A stretch of DNA of 64,000 nucleotides, from NCBI RefSeq assembly GCF_030056665.1, contig NZ_JASHIG010000006.1; one strand, written 5' to 3'. How positions within the stretch are numbered: position 1 is the stretch's first letter; each line of letters starts with the position of its first letter. The DNA is from Flectobacillus roseus (GTDB taxonomy: Bacteria > Bacteroidota > Bacteroidia > Cytophagales > Spirosomataceae). This document shows positions 17,878 to 27,647 of the stretch, piece by piece. A program made the translations under genes and the position numbers. The notes beneath the pieces are model-generated. The model saw only the letters and a list, made by a program, of their open reading frames with translations. It ran no database searches and was not told the DNA's origin.

Positions 17878-18768
17878 TTATTTTTGATTTTCGGCTGCGC
17901 CTACTTTCGTAGTATTTGATTTCTCTTTTTCGCGTGCCTTTCTGTATTCTTCTTCTAATTTTGCCAAGCGGTCTGAAGCTTTCATGCTAATATCATAAAG
18001 CTTTTCTGCTTTTTTCAGATAGCTACTGCCGGGATATTTATCTATCAATTCTTGGTAAAATTTCACTACGTCTCTGTAGCGTTCCAACTGTTTAGTTTCA
18101 ATCGTACTTACCGCCAAGTCGTATTGAGATACTACTTTTAGATAATATAATTCTTCGCTAAACTCTGAATCTGGATAGTCCTTTTGAAAGTTAGCAATTT
18201 CAATTACCGACGACTTCAAGGATGCTATATTGAAAGGCGATGTTTTGTGATACAACTTCGCTTTTTCGTAAGCTTTACGCTCCAATTTTTTACGCAAATC
18301 CTTAATCAAATCTGATGCTTCGGTACGGAACTTACTATCTGGGTTGTTATTAATAAAGCTTTGAAGCTCATTGATAGCCGACAAAGTACCACTTTGGTCG
18401 AGGTTGTAAGATGGCGAGTTTTTGAACAACGCATAGGCTGACATGTAAACCGCTTCTTCTACATACTCACTACGAGCAAAAGTTTCAGCAAAACGTTTGA
18501 AACGGAAGTTTGCCATTTCAAAGTTGCCTGTGTGGTAATCACAATATGCTTGGTAGAAAGTCACCAACTCTTGCTGATCGGTACCAGTCAAGGAAGGGAG
18601 AATTTCTTCAAACAAAATTCCAGCTTTGTCGTACTCGCCTTTTTTGTAATATTCGATAGCCGCTGCGTATTTTTTCTTTTCATCAGTAAGTTTTCTGATT
18701 TTCTCGAATTTACCACATGAGGCTAAGATGAAGGCAAAAAATATGAATAATAAAAAATGTTTTCGCAT
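17878..18768 (-). CDS. bamD: Outer-membrane assembly lipoprotein BamD
   Basis: BamD is the essential lipoprotein that works with BamA to insert beta-barrels in the outer membrane. A lipoprotein signal peptide ends with LASC at residues 15-18. Five TPR-like units follow: YAAAIEYYKKGEYDKAGILF, FYQAYCDYHTGNFEMANFRF, YVEEAVYMSAYALF and, near the C-terminus, RYRDVVKFYQELIDKYPGSS. A charged coiled tail (LAKLEEEYRKAREKEKS) ends the protein. Length of 296 is slightly longer than proteobacterial BamD, as usual in this phylum. Confidence 0.93.
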   Translation of the reverse strand: MRKHFLLFIFFAFILASCGKFEKIRKLTDEKKKYAAAIEYYKKGEYDKAGILFEEILPSLTGTDQQELVTFYQAYCDYHTGNFEMANFRFKRFAETFARSEYVEEAVYMSAYALFKNSPSYNLDQSGTLSAINELQSFINNNPDSKFRTEASDLIKDLRKKLERKAYEKAKLYHKTSPFNIASLKSSVIEIANFQKDYPDSEFSEELYYLKVVSQYDLAVSTIETKQLERYRDVVKFYQELIDKYPGSSYLKKAEKLYDISMKASDRLAKLEEEYRKAREKEKSNTTKVGAAENQK

Positions 18769-19290
18769 AAGAATGCAAATTTACAAAAAAGTTTTGAGTT
18801 TGAAAGTTAAGTTCTTAGGCAATTTACTTGTAATGAGTAGGTATTTACAGACTTTAAAGTGTTTTTGTGTTGAATATTACTCCAGCACAATTCAAGTTGT
18901 GAGCTTATACCATAGCCTAAACTCAAATTTCTGTATTTCAACGACTATTTCAAGCATAGCGTATAAAGATTTAACATTATTTAACAGCGATTGAGGTTTT
19001 GGCTATACAAATGTTACTTCTACCGATGAATTCGTCATTATTTTGAAAGCACTTGATAGTTTCTTAATTTTCCTGAAATTACAGTAATAAGTTCGTTTGC
19101 ACGCGAGTATATTTTTCTAAAATGTAATACTTTTAAGAAAGTGAGTTGGTTGAGTAGTCAGGTAAAAGGTAGCAGACCAATAGATTTGAAGTGTTTTTTA
19201 TCGCTACAGATACTTTTTACTATTAGCTGAAAGCCCTCTCACCATCTATTTAAGTTGATACTTATTTTCTCTATAAAATCTTTGACAAAC
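18769..19290. other. Divergent promoter region, ~520 bases
   Basis: The region separates bamD (minus) from the M48 protease (plus) and must hold both promoters. A short plus-strand ORF at 18728-18994 runs antisense into bamD, has no RBS or family features and is not accepted as a gene. No hairpin or repeat of note was seen. Confidence 0.6.
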
Positions 19291-20094
19291 ATGAATTTAG
19301 GCAATCTTCGCTCAAGATTATTGGTTGGTTTAGTACTGGCTGTCGTATCGATTTTCTCTTATTTTTCCAAAATGCAGGTAAATCCAGTTACTGGAAAAAG
19401 ACAGGCTGTAACCATGACTCCGCAGCAAGAAATCTCTATGGGTTTACAATCGGCACCACAAATGGCTGCCGAATTTGGTGGGTTATACCAAAATCAAAAA
19501 CTTCAAGATTTGGTCAAAACAATTGGTAGCAAGGTGGTAAACAACTCCGAAGCATCAAAATCGCCTTATCAGTTCAATTTCTATCTTTTGGCCGACCCCA
19601 ATACCATCAATGCCTTTGCTTTGCCTGGGGGACAGATATTTATTACCTACGGTTTGTTGAAAAAACTCACCACTGAAGATCAATTAGCAGGGGTATTAGG
19701 GCATGAAGTTGGCCATGTGATTGGTCGCCACTCGGCACAACAAATGGCTAAAGACGAACTTACTAGTGGACTACTTTCGGCGGCAGTGACAGCTACCTCT
19801 GACCCTTACAGTCATAATAATTCGGCTGCTATTGCTCAATATGTTGGCAAAATGATTACGCTCAAATATGGTCGTAGCGACGAATTAGAAGCAGATAAAT
19901 TTGGCGTAAAATATATGCTTGAAGCTGGCTATGATCCAATGCAAATGGTAGATGTGATGGAAGTGCTGAAACAAGCCGCAGGACCAAATCGACCATCCGA
20001 ATTCCAAAGTAGCCACCCCGACCCTGACCATAGAATTCAAGAAATCAAAAAAGCCTTGGAACAATATAAAAAAACAGGAAAGTTAGAGTGGTAA
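19291..20094 (+). CDS. M48 family zinc metalloprotease
   Basis: This is a Ste24/HtpX/BepA-type protease. The zinc motif HEVGH is at about residue 138 in LGHEVGHVIGRHSAQQMA, and the third zinc ligand is in SDELEADKFGVKYM about 60 residues later. The N-terminus has a membrane anchor or uncleaved signal (SRLLVGLVLAVVSIFSYFS), so the catalytic domain is probably periplasmic. I take the Met at 19291 because the ORF start at 19255 adds 12 residues before the natural anchor. Members degrade misfolded outer-membrane proteins; the specific role here is inferred. Confidence 0.88.
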   Translation: MNLGNLRSRLLVGLVLAVVSIFSYFSKMQVNPVTGKRQAVTMTPQQEISMGLQSAPQMAAEFGGLYQNQKLQDLVKTIGSKVVNNSEASKSPYQFNFYLLADPNTINAFALPGGQIFITYGLLKKLTTEDQLAGVLGHEVGHVIGRHSAQQMAKDELTSGLLSAAVTATSDPYSHNNSAAIAQYVGKMITLKYGRSDELEADKFGVKYMLEAGYDPMQMVDVMEVLKQAAGPNRPSEFQSSHPDPDHRIQEIKKALEQYKKTGKLEW

Positions 20095-20315
20095 ATGAAC
20101 TTTAAATGCACAAAGGTTCAGAGGGCTAAAGTGTTTTGAAAGCTATAACTTATCGACTGACAGCCTATAGAACATCAATTTGTTCTCCTGTTTCTGTACT
20201 AATTTTCTATCAACTTTAGTTTTATATACAGTAAAAAGTGGATTTGTGAGAAAGTTCAATACTTCCTTTTACACCGTCCTACCTTTACCATAAACCATCA
20301 GACACACTATTTGCA

Positions 20316-21569
20316 ATGAATACTGCTGAGCATTATCTGGAACAAGGCGTTCGACTGCGTACTAACAATAAGCCAAAGGAGGCCATAACGGAATTAACCA
20401 AAGCGCTAGATTTAGAACCAACTCACGAGTTTGTTCTGGCGGAATTGGTTCTCTGTTATTTAGCTTTATCAGATTATACTTCTGCTAATTTTTTTACCGA
20501 CGAAATTTGTCACTATCACCCCAAATCAGCACTTGGCGTCTACTTGAAGGCAACTATGGCTTTGCAAAAAGACCAGCTTGCTGTAGCCGAAGATTATATT
20601 CGACAAGCCATTCAATTAAACCCTTTTGTTGCTGAATTTTGGGCTGTATTGTCTGCAATATATATCCAAAGAAAATCTTGGAGCGAAGCACTCAAATATG
20701 TCCATAAAGGTCTTGAATTAGAACCCGATAATAATGCTTGTCTCAACTACCAAACCATTTGCCTCAATCAACTAGGGCATACCGAGTTGTTGCAGGATAG
20801 CATGGAAGAAACTTTGTACAACAATCCAAACGATGCTTTTAGCCATGCCAATATCGGTTGGGCATTGTTACAAAATCAGGAAGTAGAACAAGCCAAAACA
20901 CATTTTGCAGAAGCCCTACGCCTTGACCCGAACATGAAATTTGCTCGTCATGGAATGATAGAAAGTATCAAGTCTCAAAACTGGATTTATCGTCAGTTTC
21001 TAGCCTTTAGCTTTTTCTTATCGAAACATAACGGACTAGTGCAGTTAGCGATTATCATTGGGTTGATGATGGGTGCGAACTACCTTGGCGATTTGAGTGA
21101 CCAATACCCATGGATATTGCCTATTTATCTATTAGTAGTGGTAGTGTTTTATGTGAGTTGGATTATAGAACCGCTTGGGAATTTATTTTTAAGATTAAAT
21201 AAATTTGGAAATTTGGCATTATCCCCTACCGAAAAAAGGGCTTCCGAAATCGTAGGAATAGGCTTAGTAGGCGGAATAGCCTCCACCATTTATTACTTTA
21301 CCACTGGAGCAACCGCAGGTTGGATCTGCTTATTGTTTTGTTTTACGATTATCATCCCACTATCTCAATGTTTTTCTATGGGTTTTATCAAAAACAAAAA
21401 ATGGCTTCCTCTGTCTATTACGGGCTTGTTGATATTAATGGGTGCTTTTAATATCATACTAGTTACGAGCCTGCATAAGGTCAGCAATTTTATTACCTAC
21501 TATGAATACCTCTTTGTGGCTTATCTCTGGCTTATTAATTTGGGTGTTATCAAAGAAGAAGAAATTTAG
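20316..21569 (+). CDS. TPR-repeat membrane protein
   Basis: This 417-residue protein has two halves. Residues 1 to ~215 are tetratricopeptide repeats: EHYLEQGVRLRTNNKPKEAI, AEDYIRQAIQLNPFVAEFW, WSEALKYVHKGLELEPDN and HANIGWALLQNQEVEQAKTHF. From about residue 230 there are four to six membrane helices (LVQLAIIIGLMMGANYLG, WILPIYLLVVVVFYVSW, ILMGAFNIILVTSL). The TPR part should face the cytoplasm since there is no signal peptide. The function is unknown; such proteins usually serve as membrane-bound scaffolds. A terminator follows the gene. Confidence 0.8.
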   Translation: MNTAEHYLEQGVRLRTNNKPKEAITELTKALDLEPTHEFVLAELVLCYLALSDYTSANFFTDEICHYHPKSALGVYLKATMALQKDQLAVAEDYIRQAIQLNPFVAEFWAVLSAIYIQRKSWSEALKYVHKGLELEPDNNACLNYQTICLNQLGHTELLQDSMEETLYNNPNDAFSHANIGWALLQNQEVEQAKTHFAEALRLDPNMKFARHGMIESIKSQNWIYRQFLAFSFFLSKHNGLVQLAIIIGLMMGANYLGDLSDQYPWILPIYLLVVVVFYVSWIIEPLGNLFLRLNKFGNLALSPTEKRASEIVGIGLVGGIASTIYYFTTGATAGWICLLFCFTIIIPLSQCFSMGFIKNKKWLPLSITGLLILMGAFNIILVTSLHKVSNFITYYEYLFVAYLWLINLGVIKEEEI

Positions 21570-22040
21570 TTTTGAAGGCTACTGGAAACGGTAGCCTTTT
21601 TTCTTGGTTCAAACCCATGTAAAGACACATAAAATAATGTTATCTCCTTTTTACTTTTAGCATAGTATCCTATTTAAAATAAATTTAATCCAATATTTTA
21701 CTTTTATATTTGATATTGTGTAAAAAAGACACGTATTTGAGTAATTAGTGGGTCATAGAATTAGGTTTTAGGCAATAGGTACAAGGCAAAAAGTTATGCT
21801 TGCCTAATGCTTACGGCTTTCAGGTATTAGCTTTCTGCGGTGGGTTTTGGAAAAAAGCATTTCTGTAGTTACTAAAACATTTTAACACTCGTTGTCTAGT
21901 GCCTAGTGTCTAAACACATAAGTTAATTCTAATTTTGCTCACTTACTTTACCGTGTTTTTACAATTTACCCTTAATCACTTTGCGCCTTTGTGCCTGTTC
22001 CCTTGTACACAATTTACCAAAGCCCTTTCTTCCAAAACTT
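21570..22040. other. Intergenic region with low-complexity repeats
   Basis: After the terminator of the TPR gene, the region holds AATTTAATCC-type AT-rich DNA and then repeated short variants related to the GGCAATAGGTACAAGGCAAAAAG and GCGCCTTTGTGCCTGTTCCC motifs at 21770-22005. The latter belongs to the family amplified at 9.8-10.17 kb. No gene is supported. Confidence 0.6.
21575..21606 (+). terminator. Terminator of the TPR gene
   Basis: Stem AAGGCTAC / GTAGCCTT with an 8-base loop, followed by TTTTTTCTT, five bases after the stop codon. Confidence 0.8.
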
Positions 22041-25000
22041 ATGTTAAACAAACTTTCTCAAAAATCTAAGGTACTGATTCCTACAGTCTTGCTCGGTGGT
22101 GTGCTTTTGGGCACCGCATATCAATTTTCGCCCAAAAGTCGATTTATTAATCATTATGTAGACTCCCTACTGACCGAAAATCAAAAACGGTTACCTGATA
22201 ATGCACTCAAAGGGGTTAAAATGGTAGATGGTCTTACCGTAAGTACTTTTGCGACCGAACCCATGCTCATCAATCCAACCGATATTGATGTGGATGCAAA
22301 AGGTCGTGTATGGGTTTTAGAAGCTTACAATTATAGACCTTCTATCACGGGCAACCCTACCCACAAAGAAGGTGATAGAATTGTGATTTTGGAAGATACC
22401 AACGGTGATGGCAAAGCAGATATAAGTAAAGTGTTTTATCAAGGTCCAGAAATTAATGCTCCATTGGGTATCTCTGTACTCAACAACGTAGTGATAGTAT
22501 CTCAAAGTCCTTACGTTTGGAAATTGACCGATACTGATGGCGATGACAAAGCCGACAAAAAAGAGATTTTATTCCAAGGAATTGAAGGCGAACAACACGA
22601 TCATGGCGTACATACTTTTGTATTTGGACCAGATGGAAAACTCTATTTTAACTTTGGGAATGAAGGTCGTCAGTTAAAAGATGCTAAGGGCAACCTCGTT
22701 AAAGACCAATTTGGAAGAGAAATTTCTCGAAAAAACTTCCAAGAAGGAATGCTATTCCGTTGTAATCTGGATGGTTCAGAGGTAGAATGTTTGGCACAAA
22801 ATTTTAGAAACAACTACGAAGTAGCGGTTGATTCGTATGGAACACTGTGGCAATCAGACAACGACGATGATGGCAATAAAGGCGTTCGTATCAATTTTGT
22901 GATGGAATATGGTAACTATGGCTATAAAGATCAAATGACTCGTGCTTCGTGGGGATATCCTCGCACCAATATGGAGGAAGAAATTCCTTTGCGCCACTGG
23001 CATTTGAACGACCCCGGTACAGTGCCCAACCTATTACAAACAGGCTCAGGCTCGCCAACGGGAATGGTTCTATATGAAGGCGATTTGTTACCCAAACAGT
23101 TTTATGGTCAAATGATTCACTGTGAGCCAGGACACAACGTCGTGCGCTCTTATCCTGTAACCAAGAAAGGGGCTGGTTATGCCGCGCAAATTGTGAATAT
23201 CATGAAAAATGAAACCGACCAATGGTTCCGTCCTGCCGATGTATGCGTTGCTCCCGATGGCTCACTCATTGTCGCTGACTGGTATGACCCAGGCGTTGGA
23301 GGACACCAAGCAGGTGATTTAACTCGTGGACGTATTTATCGTATTGCCCCTCCTCAAACGCCTTATTCTGTTCCCAAACAAGATTTTAGCACAGCTGAAG
23401 GTGCAGCTAAAGCCCTCCAAAGTCCTAATATTGCTACTCGCTACTTGGCGTGGGAAGCTTTGACCAAAATGGGAAAAAGCTCAGAAAATGCATTGGTTTC
23501 TTACTGGAAAAATGATAACCCTAGAGTTCGTGCTAGGGCTTTTTGGGCATTGGTTAAATTGGTAGATTCCCAAAAATATATTGATTTAGCTATTCAAGAC
23601 GCTAATCCTGATATTCGTATTGCTGGACTCCGTGCTGCTCGTCAAGGTAAATTAGACATTTTAGACTATGTAGAAAAATTAGCAAAAGACACAGACCCTC
23701 ATGTGCGCAGAGAGTGTGCGATTGCTTTGTATGGGCAAAAGAATCCTAAAGCTAGTCAGTTGTGGGCAACTTTGGCATCGCAGCACGATGGTAAAGACCG
23801 CTGGTATTTGGAAGCTTTGGGTATCGGTGCCGAAGACAATTGGGATGCTTGCTTTAGCGCCTATTTATCCCAAAATCAGAATCCTACAAACTCTGCTTCT
23901 GGAAAAGATATTGTTTGGCGTTCGAGAAGTAATCAATCCATAAAGCTGTTAGCTTCTCTCGCTACCGACCCAAGTATAGCCTTGAAAGAGCGTTTACGCT
24001 ATTTTAGAGCTTTTGATTTTGTAAAAGGTCCTGAAAAATCTTCGGCACTTTTAGGTATGCTAAATGGTAGTTCGCCAGAACAGAATCAAATTAATCGTTT
24101 GGCATTAAGCCATTTGGATGCCGAGTTTGTTAAAACGTCTCCGATTGCCAAAAATGCCTTAGTGCAATTGATGAATAATCTCGACGATAAAGAGTTTGTT
24201 CAATTACAAGACAAATATACCCTACCAGAAGGCAACGAGCGTCTGATTAGCATGATTGGCAAAGGTGAAAAAGTTGGCGATGCGGGAAATGCTCTTTTCA
24301 AATCTCCACAAGGAGTTCAATTAGCTAAAAATATCATCAATAATCCCAAACAAGAAGATTTAGCCATTAAGATTCTTGGTGCTATTCGTTGGAATGGAGG
24401 AAAAACGCAGCTGACATTGTTACAAGATGCCATGTTTAATCCCAAATATAGCGCCAATATCCATCGTGAAGCTACTCGTTATTTGGGCGGTAGTGGCAAT
24501 GGCGAAGACCTTGTGTTAGAGTTATTAAAAGCAAAAAAAATCAAGAAGGAGTTAATTCCTGTCGCAGTAGAAGGCGTAAGCCGCGCTTGGCGTCGTTCGG
24601 TACGTGTTGATGCTGCTAAATATTTAGGTGCTAGTAATACCACCACTAAAAAGCTCCCTCCTATTTCAGAACTCATTGCGTTGACAGGTAATCCGAAAAA
24701 TGGTGCGCAGGTATTTGCTAACAACTGTTCGGTATGTCATCAAGTCAATGGAGAAGGAATGGATTTTGGTCCAAAACTTTCGGAAATAGGTGGCAAATTG
24801 GCAAAAGAAGGGCAATATCTAGCCATCTTACATCCAGATGCGGGTATTAGTTTTGGCTATGAAGGTTGGGATATCAAACTCAAAGATGGCACGCAACTTG
24901 TCGGAATTGTTGCTTCCAAAACCGAAACTGATGTTGTTTTAAAAATGCCTGGAGGTATTGTTCAAAATATAAAGACTAGCGCTATCAAGTCGATGAAAAT

Positions 25001-25100
25001 GCAAAGCAATTCGATGATGCCAACAGGCTTAGCAGACGGAATGTCCCAACAAGAATTAGTCGATCTAGTAGAGTTTTTGATGACTTTGAAAAAGAAATAG
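22041..25100 (+). CDS. PVC-type haem-binding CxxCH dehydrogenase with HEAT repeats
   Basis: This is a ~1019-residue protein from the Met at 22041; the ORF start at 21981 adds a tail inside a repeat. The N-terminus has a membrane anchor (VLIPTVLLGGVLLGTAYQF). A six-bladed propeller follows, the membrane-bound dehydrogenase domain, with repeated D-x-N-G-D-G-K-A motifs (EDTNGDGKADIS, TDTDGDDKADKK). Then come HEAT repeats (~460-880). A C-terminal cytochrome c domain has the haem site CSVCH near residue 895 with VNGEGMDFGPKL after it. Such proteins are periplasmic oxidoreductases with unknown sugar or alcohol substrates, frequent in Planctomycetes and Bacteroidota. No partner gene is adjacent. Confidence 0.85.
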   Translation: MLNKLSQKSKVLIPTVLLGGVLLGTAYQFSPKSRFINHYVDSLLTENQKRLPDNALKGVKMVDGLTVSTFATEPMLINPTDIDVDAKGRVWVLEAYNYRPSITGNPTHKEGDRIVILEDTNGDGKADISKVFYQGPEINAPLGISVLNNVVIVSQSPYVWKLTDTDGDDKADKKEILFQGIEGEQHDHGVHTFVFGPDGKLYFNFGNEGRQLKDAKGNLVKDQFGREISRKNFQEGMLFRCNLDGSEVECLAQNFRNNYEVAVDSYGTLWQSDNDDDGNKGVRINFVMEYGNYGYKDQMTRASWGYPRTNMEEEIPLRHWHLNDPGTVPNLLQTGSGSPTGMVLYEGDLLPKQFYGQMIHCEPGHNVVRSYPVTKKGAGYAAQIVNIMKNETDQWFRPADVCVAPDGSLIVADWYDPGVGGHQAGDLTRGRIYRIAPPQTPYSVPKQDFSTAEGAAKALQSPNIATRYLAWEALTKMGKSSENALVSYWKNDNPRVRARAFWALVKLVDSQKYIDLAIQDANPDIRIAGLRAARQGKLDILDYVEKLAKDTDPHVRRECAIALYGQKNPKASQLWATLASQHDGKDRWYLEALGIGAEDNWDACFSAYLSQNQNPTNSASGKDIVWRSRSNQSIKLLASLATDPSIALKERLRYFRAFDFVKGPEKSSALLGMLNGSSPEQNQINRLALSHLDAEFVKTSPIAKNALVQLMNNLDDKEFVQLQDKYTLPEGNERLISMIGKGEKVGDAGNALFKSPQGVQLAKNIINNPKQEDLAIKILGAIRWNGGKTQLTLLQDAMFNPKYSANIHREATRYLGGSGNGEDLVLELLKAKKIKKELIPVAVEGVSRAWRRSVRVDAAKYLGASNTTTKKLPPISELIALTGNPKNGAQVFANNCSVCHQVNGEGMDFGPKLSEIGGKLAKEGQYLAILHPDAGISFGYEGWDIKLKDGTQLVGIVASKTETDVVLKMPGGIVQNIKTSAIKSMKMQSNSMMPTGLADGMSQQELVDLVEFLMTLKKK

Positions 25101-25144
25101 TTTTTGATTTGAAAATTTGAAGATGTGAAGATGTGTTATTCAAG

Positions 25145-25336
25145 TGTAGAGACGCAATGCTTTGCGTCTAAAAACAATGTTTTTGGAATAATGCTTTTCA
25201 TCTAACGATTTTTCACTCAATATTTCAGTAAAAAAGCGGTCGGAAAATATTTTTTCGACCGCTTTTTTGATGCAATTATGCAAGATTTTACTTGGCTTGA
25301 GACGCAAGTATTGAGACGCAATCATTGTGTCTCTAC
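25145..25336. repeat. Composite repeat: GACGCAAT palindromes around a hairpin
   Basis: Two GAGACGCAAT palindromes (25145-25170, imperfect right arm; 25313-25336) flank the terminator hairpin at 25230-25268. A similar composite is present at 31.6 and 43.9 kb and in degraded form at 26.2-26.3 kb. Confidence 0.65.
25230..25268 (+). terminator. Terminator hairpin downstream of the CxxCH gene
   Basis: Inverted repeat AAAAAAGCGGTCG / CGACCGCTTTTTT with the T run on either strand, so it could act in both directions. It lies about 130 bases after the stop codon at 25100. Confidence 0.75.
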
Positions 25337-25603
25337 GGCTAGGCTAGAATGCAAATTTTAACATAATCACTCATCCACTCAATCACAAATCACTCAATTC
25401 AACAGGTGAATAATCCACCTTGAAAAATCTGACCATTTACTCAATTACCAATCAGGAGCAAACCCAAACGGGTAGTATTTACGTTAATATGTCAAAGAAA
25501 CAGATTTTTCTGCTTTCAACTTTGTACTGTCAAACATTCATAAAGCAATTATTTTAAAACAACACATAAGTAATCAATTGCTTTATACTAACACGTAAAA
25601 TTT

Positions 25604-26113
25604 ATGAAAAAGTTAATTTTGATTTTCGCAACAGCCATTCTTGGCTTGGCTTCTTGCCAACAAAAAACAGATGATAAAGCTGCTATCGAATTAGCAAAAA
25701 AAGCTGCCATTGATTCGATGAAAATGGTCGCTCAAGCGCAAGAAGTAAAACAAATGGTGATTGACTCAATGCAAAAAGCAACACCGACAACACAAGTTAC
25801 TCAATCAACTGGTGAGGGCACTCAAAGTACAAGTGCTGCCATTTCTGGTGCTAACAATAGTAGTCCAGCCAAAGTTGAAAAGACTTCTAGCTCAAGTAGC
25901 TCTTCGACAAGTACGGCTAGTACGCCAACAGTAACTAAGAAAAAAAGTAAAATGTCGAAAGTTGCCAAAGGAGCCTTGATTGGCGCTGGTGTTGGTGCTG
26001 TAACTGGCGCCATTGTCAACAAAAGAAATAGAGCGGCTGGAGCTGTTATCGGCGGAGCACTTGGTGCTGGTGCAGGGGCAGGTGTAGGTGCGATTTTAGA
26101 TAAAAAACAGTAG
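25604..26113 (+). CDS. Glycine-zipper lipoprotein
   Basis: This is a 169-residue protein with a lipoprotein signal ending LGLASC at residue 18. The mature part begins with a charged helix (AIELAKKAAIDSMKMVAQAQ), then a long Ser/Thr-rich low-complexity linker, then a glycine-zipper segment (GALIGAGVGAVTGAIVNKRN, then AGAVIGGALGAGAGAGVGAI). The zipper could insert in or lie on the outer membrane. Similar proteins are called YMGG-like Gly-zipper proteins; function unknown. A strong bidirectional terminator follows. Confidence 0.8.
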   Translation: MKKLILIFATAILGLASCQQKTDDKAAIELAKKAAIDSMKMVAQAQEVKQMVIDSMQKATPTTQVTQSTGEGTQSTSAAISGANNSSPAKVEKTSSSSSSSTSTASTPTVTKKKSKMSKVAKGALIGAGVGAVTGAIVNKRNRAAGAVIGGALGAGAGAGVGAILDKKQ

Positions 26114-26435
26114 ATAACTTTATCTGCTTTAGGCTCTAAGCTTTTTGCAGTAGGCTAAAAGTATATCTAAAATATTTATGCCTGTTACATACGGTCTAGT
26201 GCATCATCAAAATCTGATAATTATGCATTAAAAAAGCGGTCGAAAATTATTTTTCGACCGCTTTTTTGATATTACTATGCTATATCTAACTTGACTTAAG
26301 ACCTAAAGTATTGTGTCTCTACAGCTTAAAGAATACAAATCTTAGAAAACAATCACTCATTCACCAAATCACAACTCACTCAATACGAAATGACCAATGT
26401 TGATATACTGATGAAGCTGAAATTCTCACTCATGT
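26114..26435. other. Convergent intergenic region
   Basis: Contains the terminator at 26230-26267, a decayed GTGTCTCTACAG half of the GACGCAAT palindrome near 26307-26325, and a TCACTCATTCACCAAATCAC tract. No gene is supported. Confidence 0.7.
26230..26267. terminator. Bidirectional terminator between convergent genes
   Basis: A perfect 17-bp stem (AAAAAAGCGGTCGAAAA and complement) with a 4-base loop, giving a T run on both strands. It lies between the lipoprotein gene and the TlpA-like gene, which converge. Confidence 0.85.
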
Positions 26436-27647
26436 CTATTTTCCTGTCGACAAATCTTGCTTCAATAATTCATCAATTTCATGATTAAATTCTTTGACAA
26501 AATCATCATAGTATTTTCCTGTTGCTGGACCTGAATATCCTGTATGAATTTTAGCGACTTTCCCAGATTTATCCACAATAATGGTAGTTGGAAAAGAAAT
26601 AATCTCAGACAATGCTGGTAATACCGACGAAGCGTATTGCGTATCTGCCAAACCAGCAAATAAGATGTCATATTGGATGTCAAAACGTTTTTTCAAAGCT
26701 TCCAAACGAGTTTTTGCAAAAGCTGGGTCATTTTTACGCTCAAAAGATAAACCAATGATTTCTACACCACGATTTTTATTGGCTTTGTACCACGGCGCCA
26801 TATAAGAAGCTTCATCGATACAGTTTGGACACCAGCTACCCAAAATCGTTACAATAACCACTTTCCCTTTATACTTTGCATCGCTCAATGAGGTATTTTG
26901 TCCTGTAAAGGCATCTGGAAAAGTAAAATCAAATTGTTTCCCATCTTTTACTTTCGTCAATGAATACGCATCTGGTAATTCTATTTGGTCATTCTTCGTA
27001 CCCTTCAATGGTCGAGCGCTTGTAGCTCCAATGCTTTGACCAGTAATGGTATTTCCTTCAATTTTACCAATAATCAACGCTGGACTTGAGCCACTGAATG
27101 CCGAAAGATAAAACTCATCACCTTTGATATCTCCTTCGTAATAGCGATAATCACCCGTTTTTGATAAGAATGTTCCTGTAATTTTTTGACCCTTTTGTTC
27201 AAATACACCAATCACTGGCGTTGTAGCAGTACCCATATATACTTCCCATTTACCCGCTAAACTTGCTTTTGAAGGTGCTACTTTTTCGAAGAAACGATAG
27301 CGACTACCTTGCGATGCCTTGAATGGAATACGAGTAGTGCCTTTTTTGAATATCCCCGACAAGGTGGTTGGGCTTTCGATTTTGGCGGCTAATACAGCAT
27401 CAAAAATCTCAACAGGAATAAATAATGAATCGCCTTTTTGTGTAACGCCTTTTAGCTCAAATCGCTCTGAAGCGTTTAATAAATAGGCATCTTTGCCTTT
27501 TAACTCAAAATTAAAAGGAGACTCTTTTCCTTCAAACAAACTAAAAGTACCTCTCCAAACCCCTTGTTTAGGAGCTACTTGTGCTTTTGTGATACCAAAG
27601 CTTGCTATTGCTAAAGCCGCTGAGGCTATAATTTTATGTAATTTCAT
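26436..27647 (-). CDS. TlpA-like periplasmic thiol-disulfide oxidoreductase
   Basis: This is a 403-residue protein. A signal peptide is visible (LHKIIASAALAIASFGITKAQ). The first ~230 residues are a beta-rich N-terminal domain (GVWRGTFSLFEGKESPFNFE, GKWEVYMGTATTPVIGVF), similar to those on other Bacteroidota TlpA proteins. The C-terminal thioredoxin fold has the redox motif CPNC in GSWCPNCIDEASYMAPWY near residue 272 and the cis-Pro region at IISFPTTIIVDKSGKV. It should be periplasmic and reduce disulfides or mature cytochromes; the CxxCH protein upstream is a possible but unproven client. Confidence 0.88.
   Translation of the reverse strand: MKLHKIIASAALAIASFGITKAQVAPKQGVWRGTFSLFEGKESPFNFELKGKDAYLLNASERFELKGVTQKGDSLFIPVEIFDAVLAAKIESPTTLSGIFKKGTTRIPFKASQGSRYRFFEKVAPSKASLAGKWEVYMGTATTPVIGVFEQKGQKITGTFLSKTGDYRYYEGDIKGDEFYLSAFSGSSPALIIGKIEGNTITGQSIGATSARPLKGTKNDQIELPDAYSLTKVKDGKQFDFTFPDAFTGQNTSLSDAKYKGKVVIVTILGSWCPNCIDEASYMAPWYKANKNRGVEIIGLSFERKNDPAFAKTRLEALKKRFDIQYDILFAGLADTQYASSVLPALSEIISFPTTIIVDKSGKVAKIHTGYSGPATGKYYDDFVKEFNHEIDELLKQDLSTGK

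Larger units (their letters stand above)
25101..25603. other. Intergenic region with terminator and repeat cluster
   Basis: The region contains GACGCAAT palindromes at 25145-25170 and 25313-25336, the hairpin at 25230-25268 and a tract of TCACTCATCCACTCAATCAC near 25370. The last ~100 bases should hold the lipoprotein promoter. No gene is supported. Confidence 0.7.

Noticed and set aside
18728..18994. Plus-strand ORF of 88 residues upstream of the M48 gene
   Set aside because: It begins antisense inside bamD and shows no conserved motif or start-site features.
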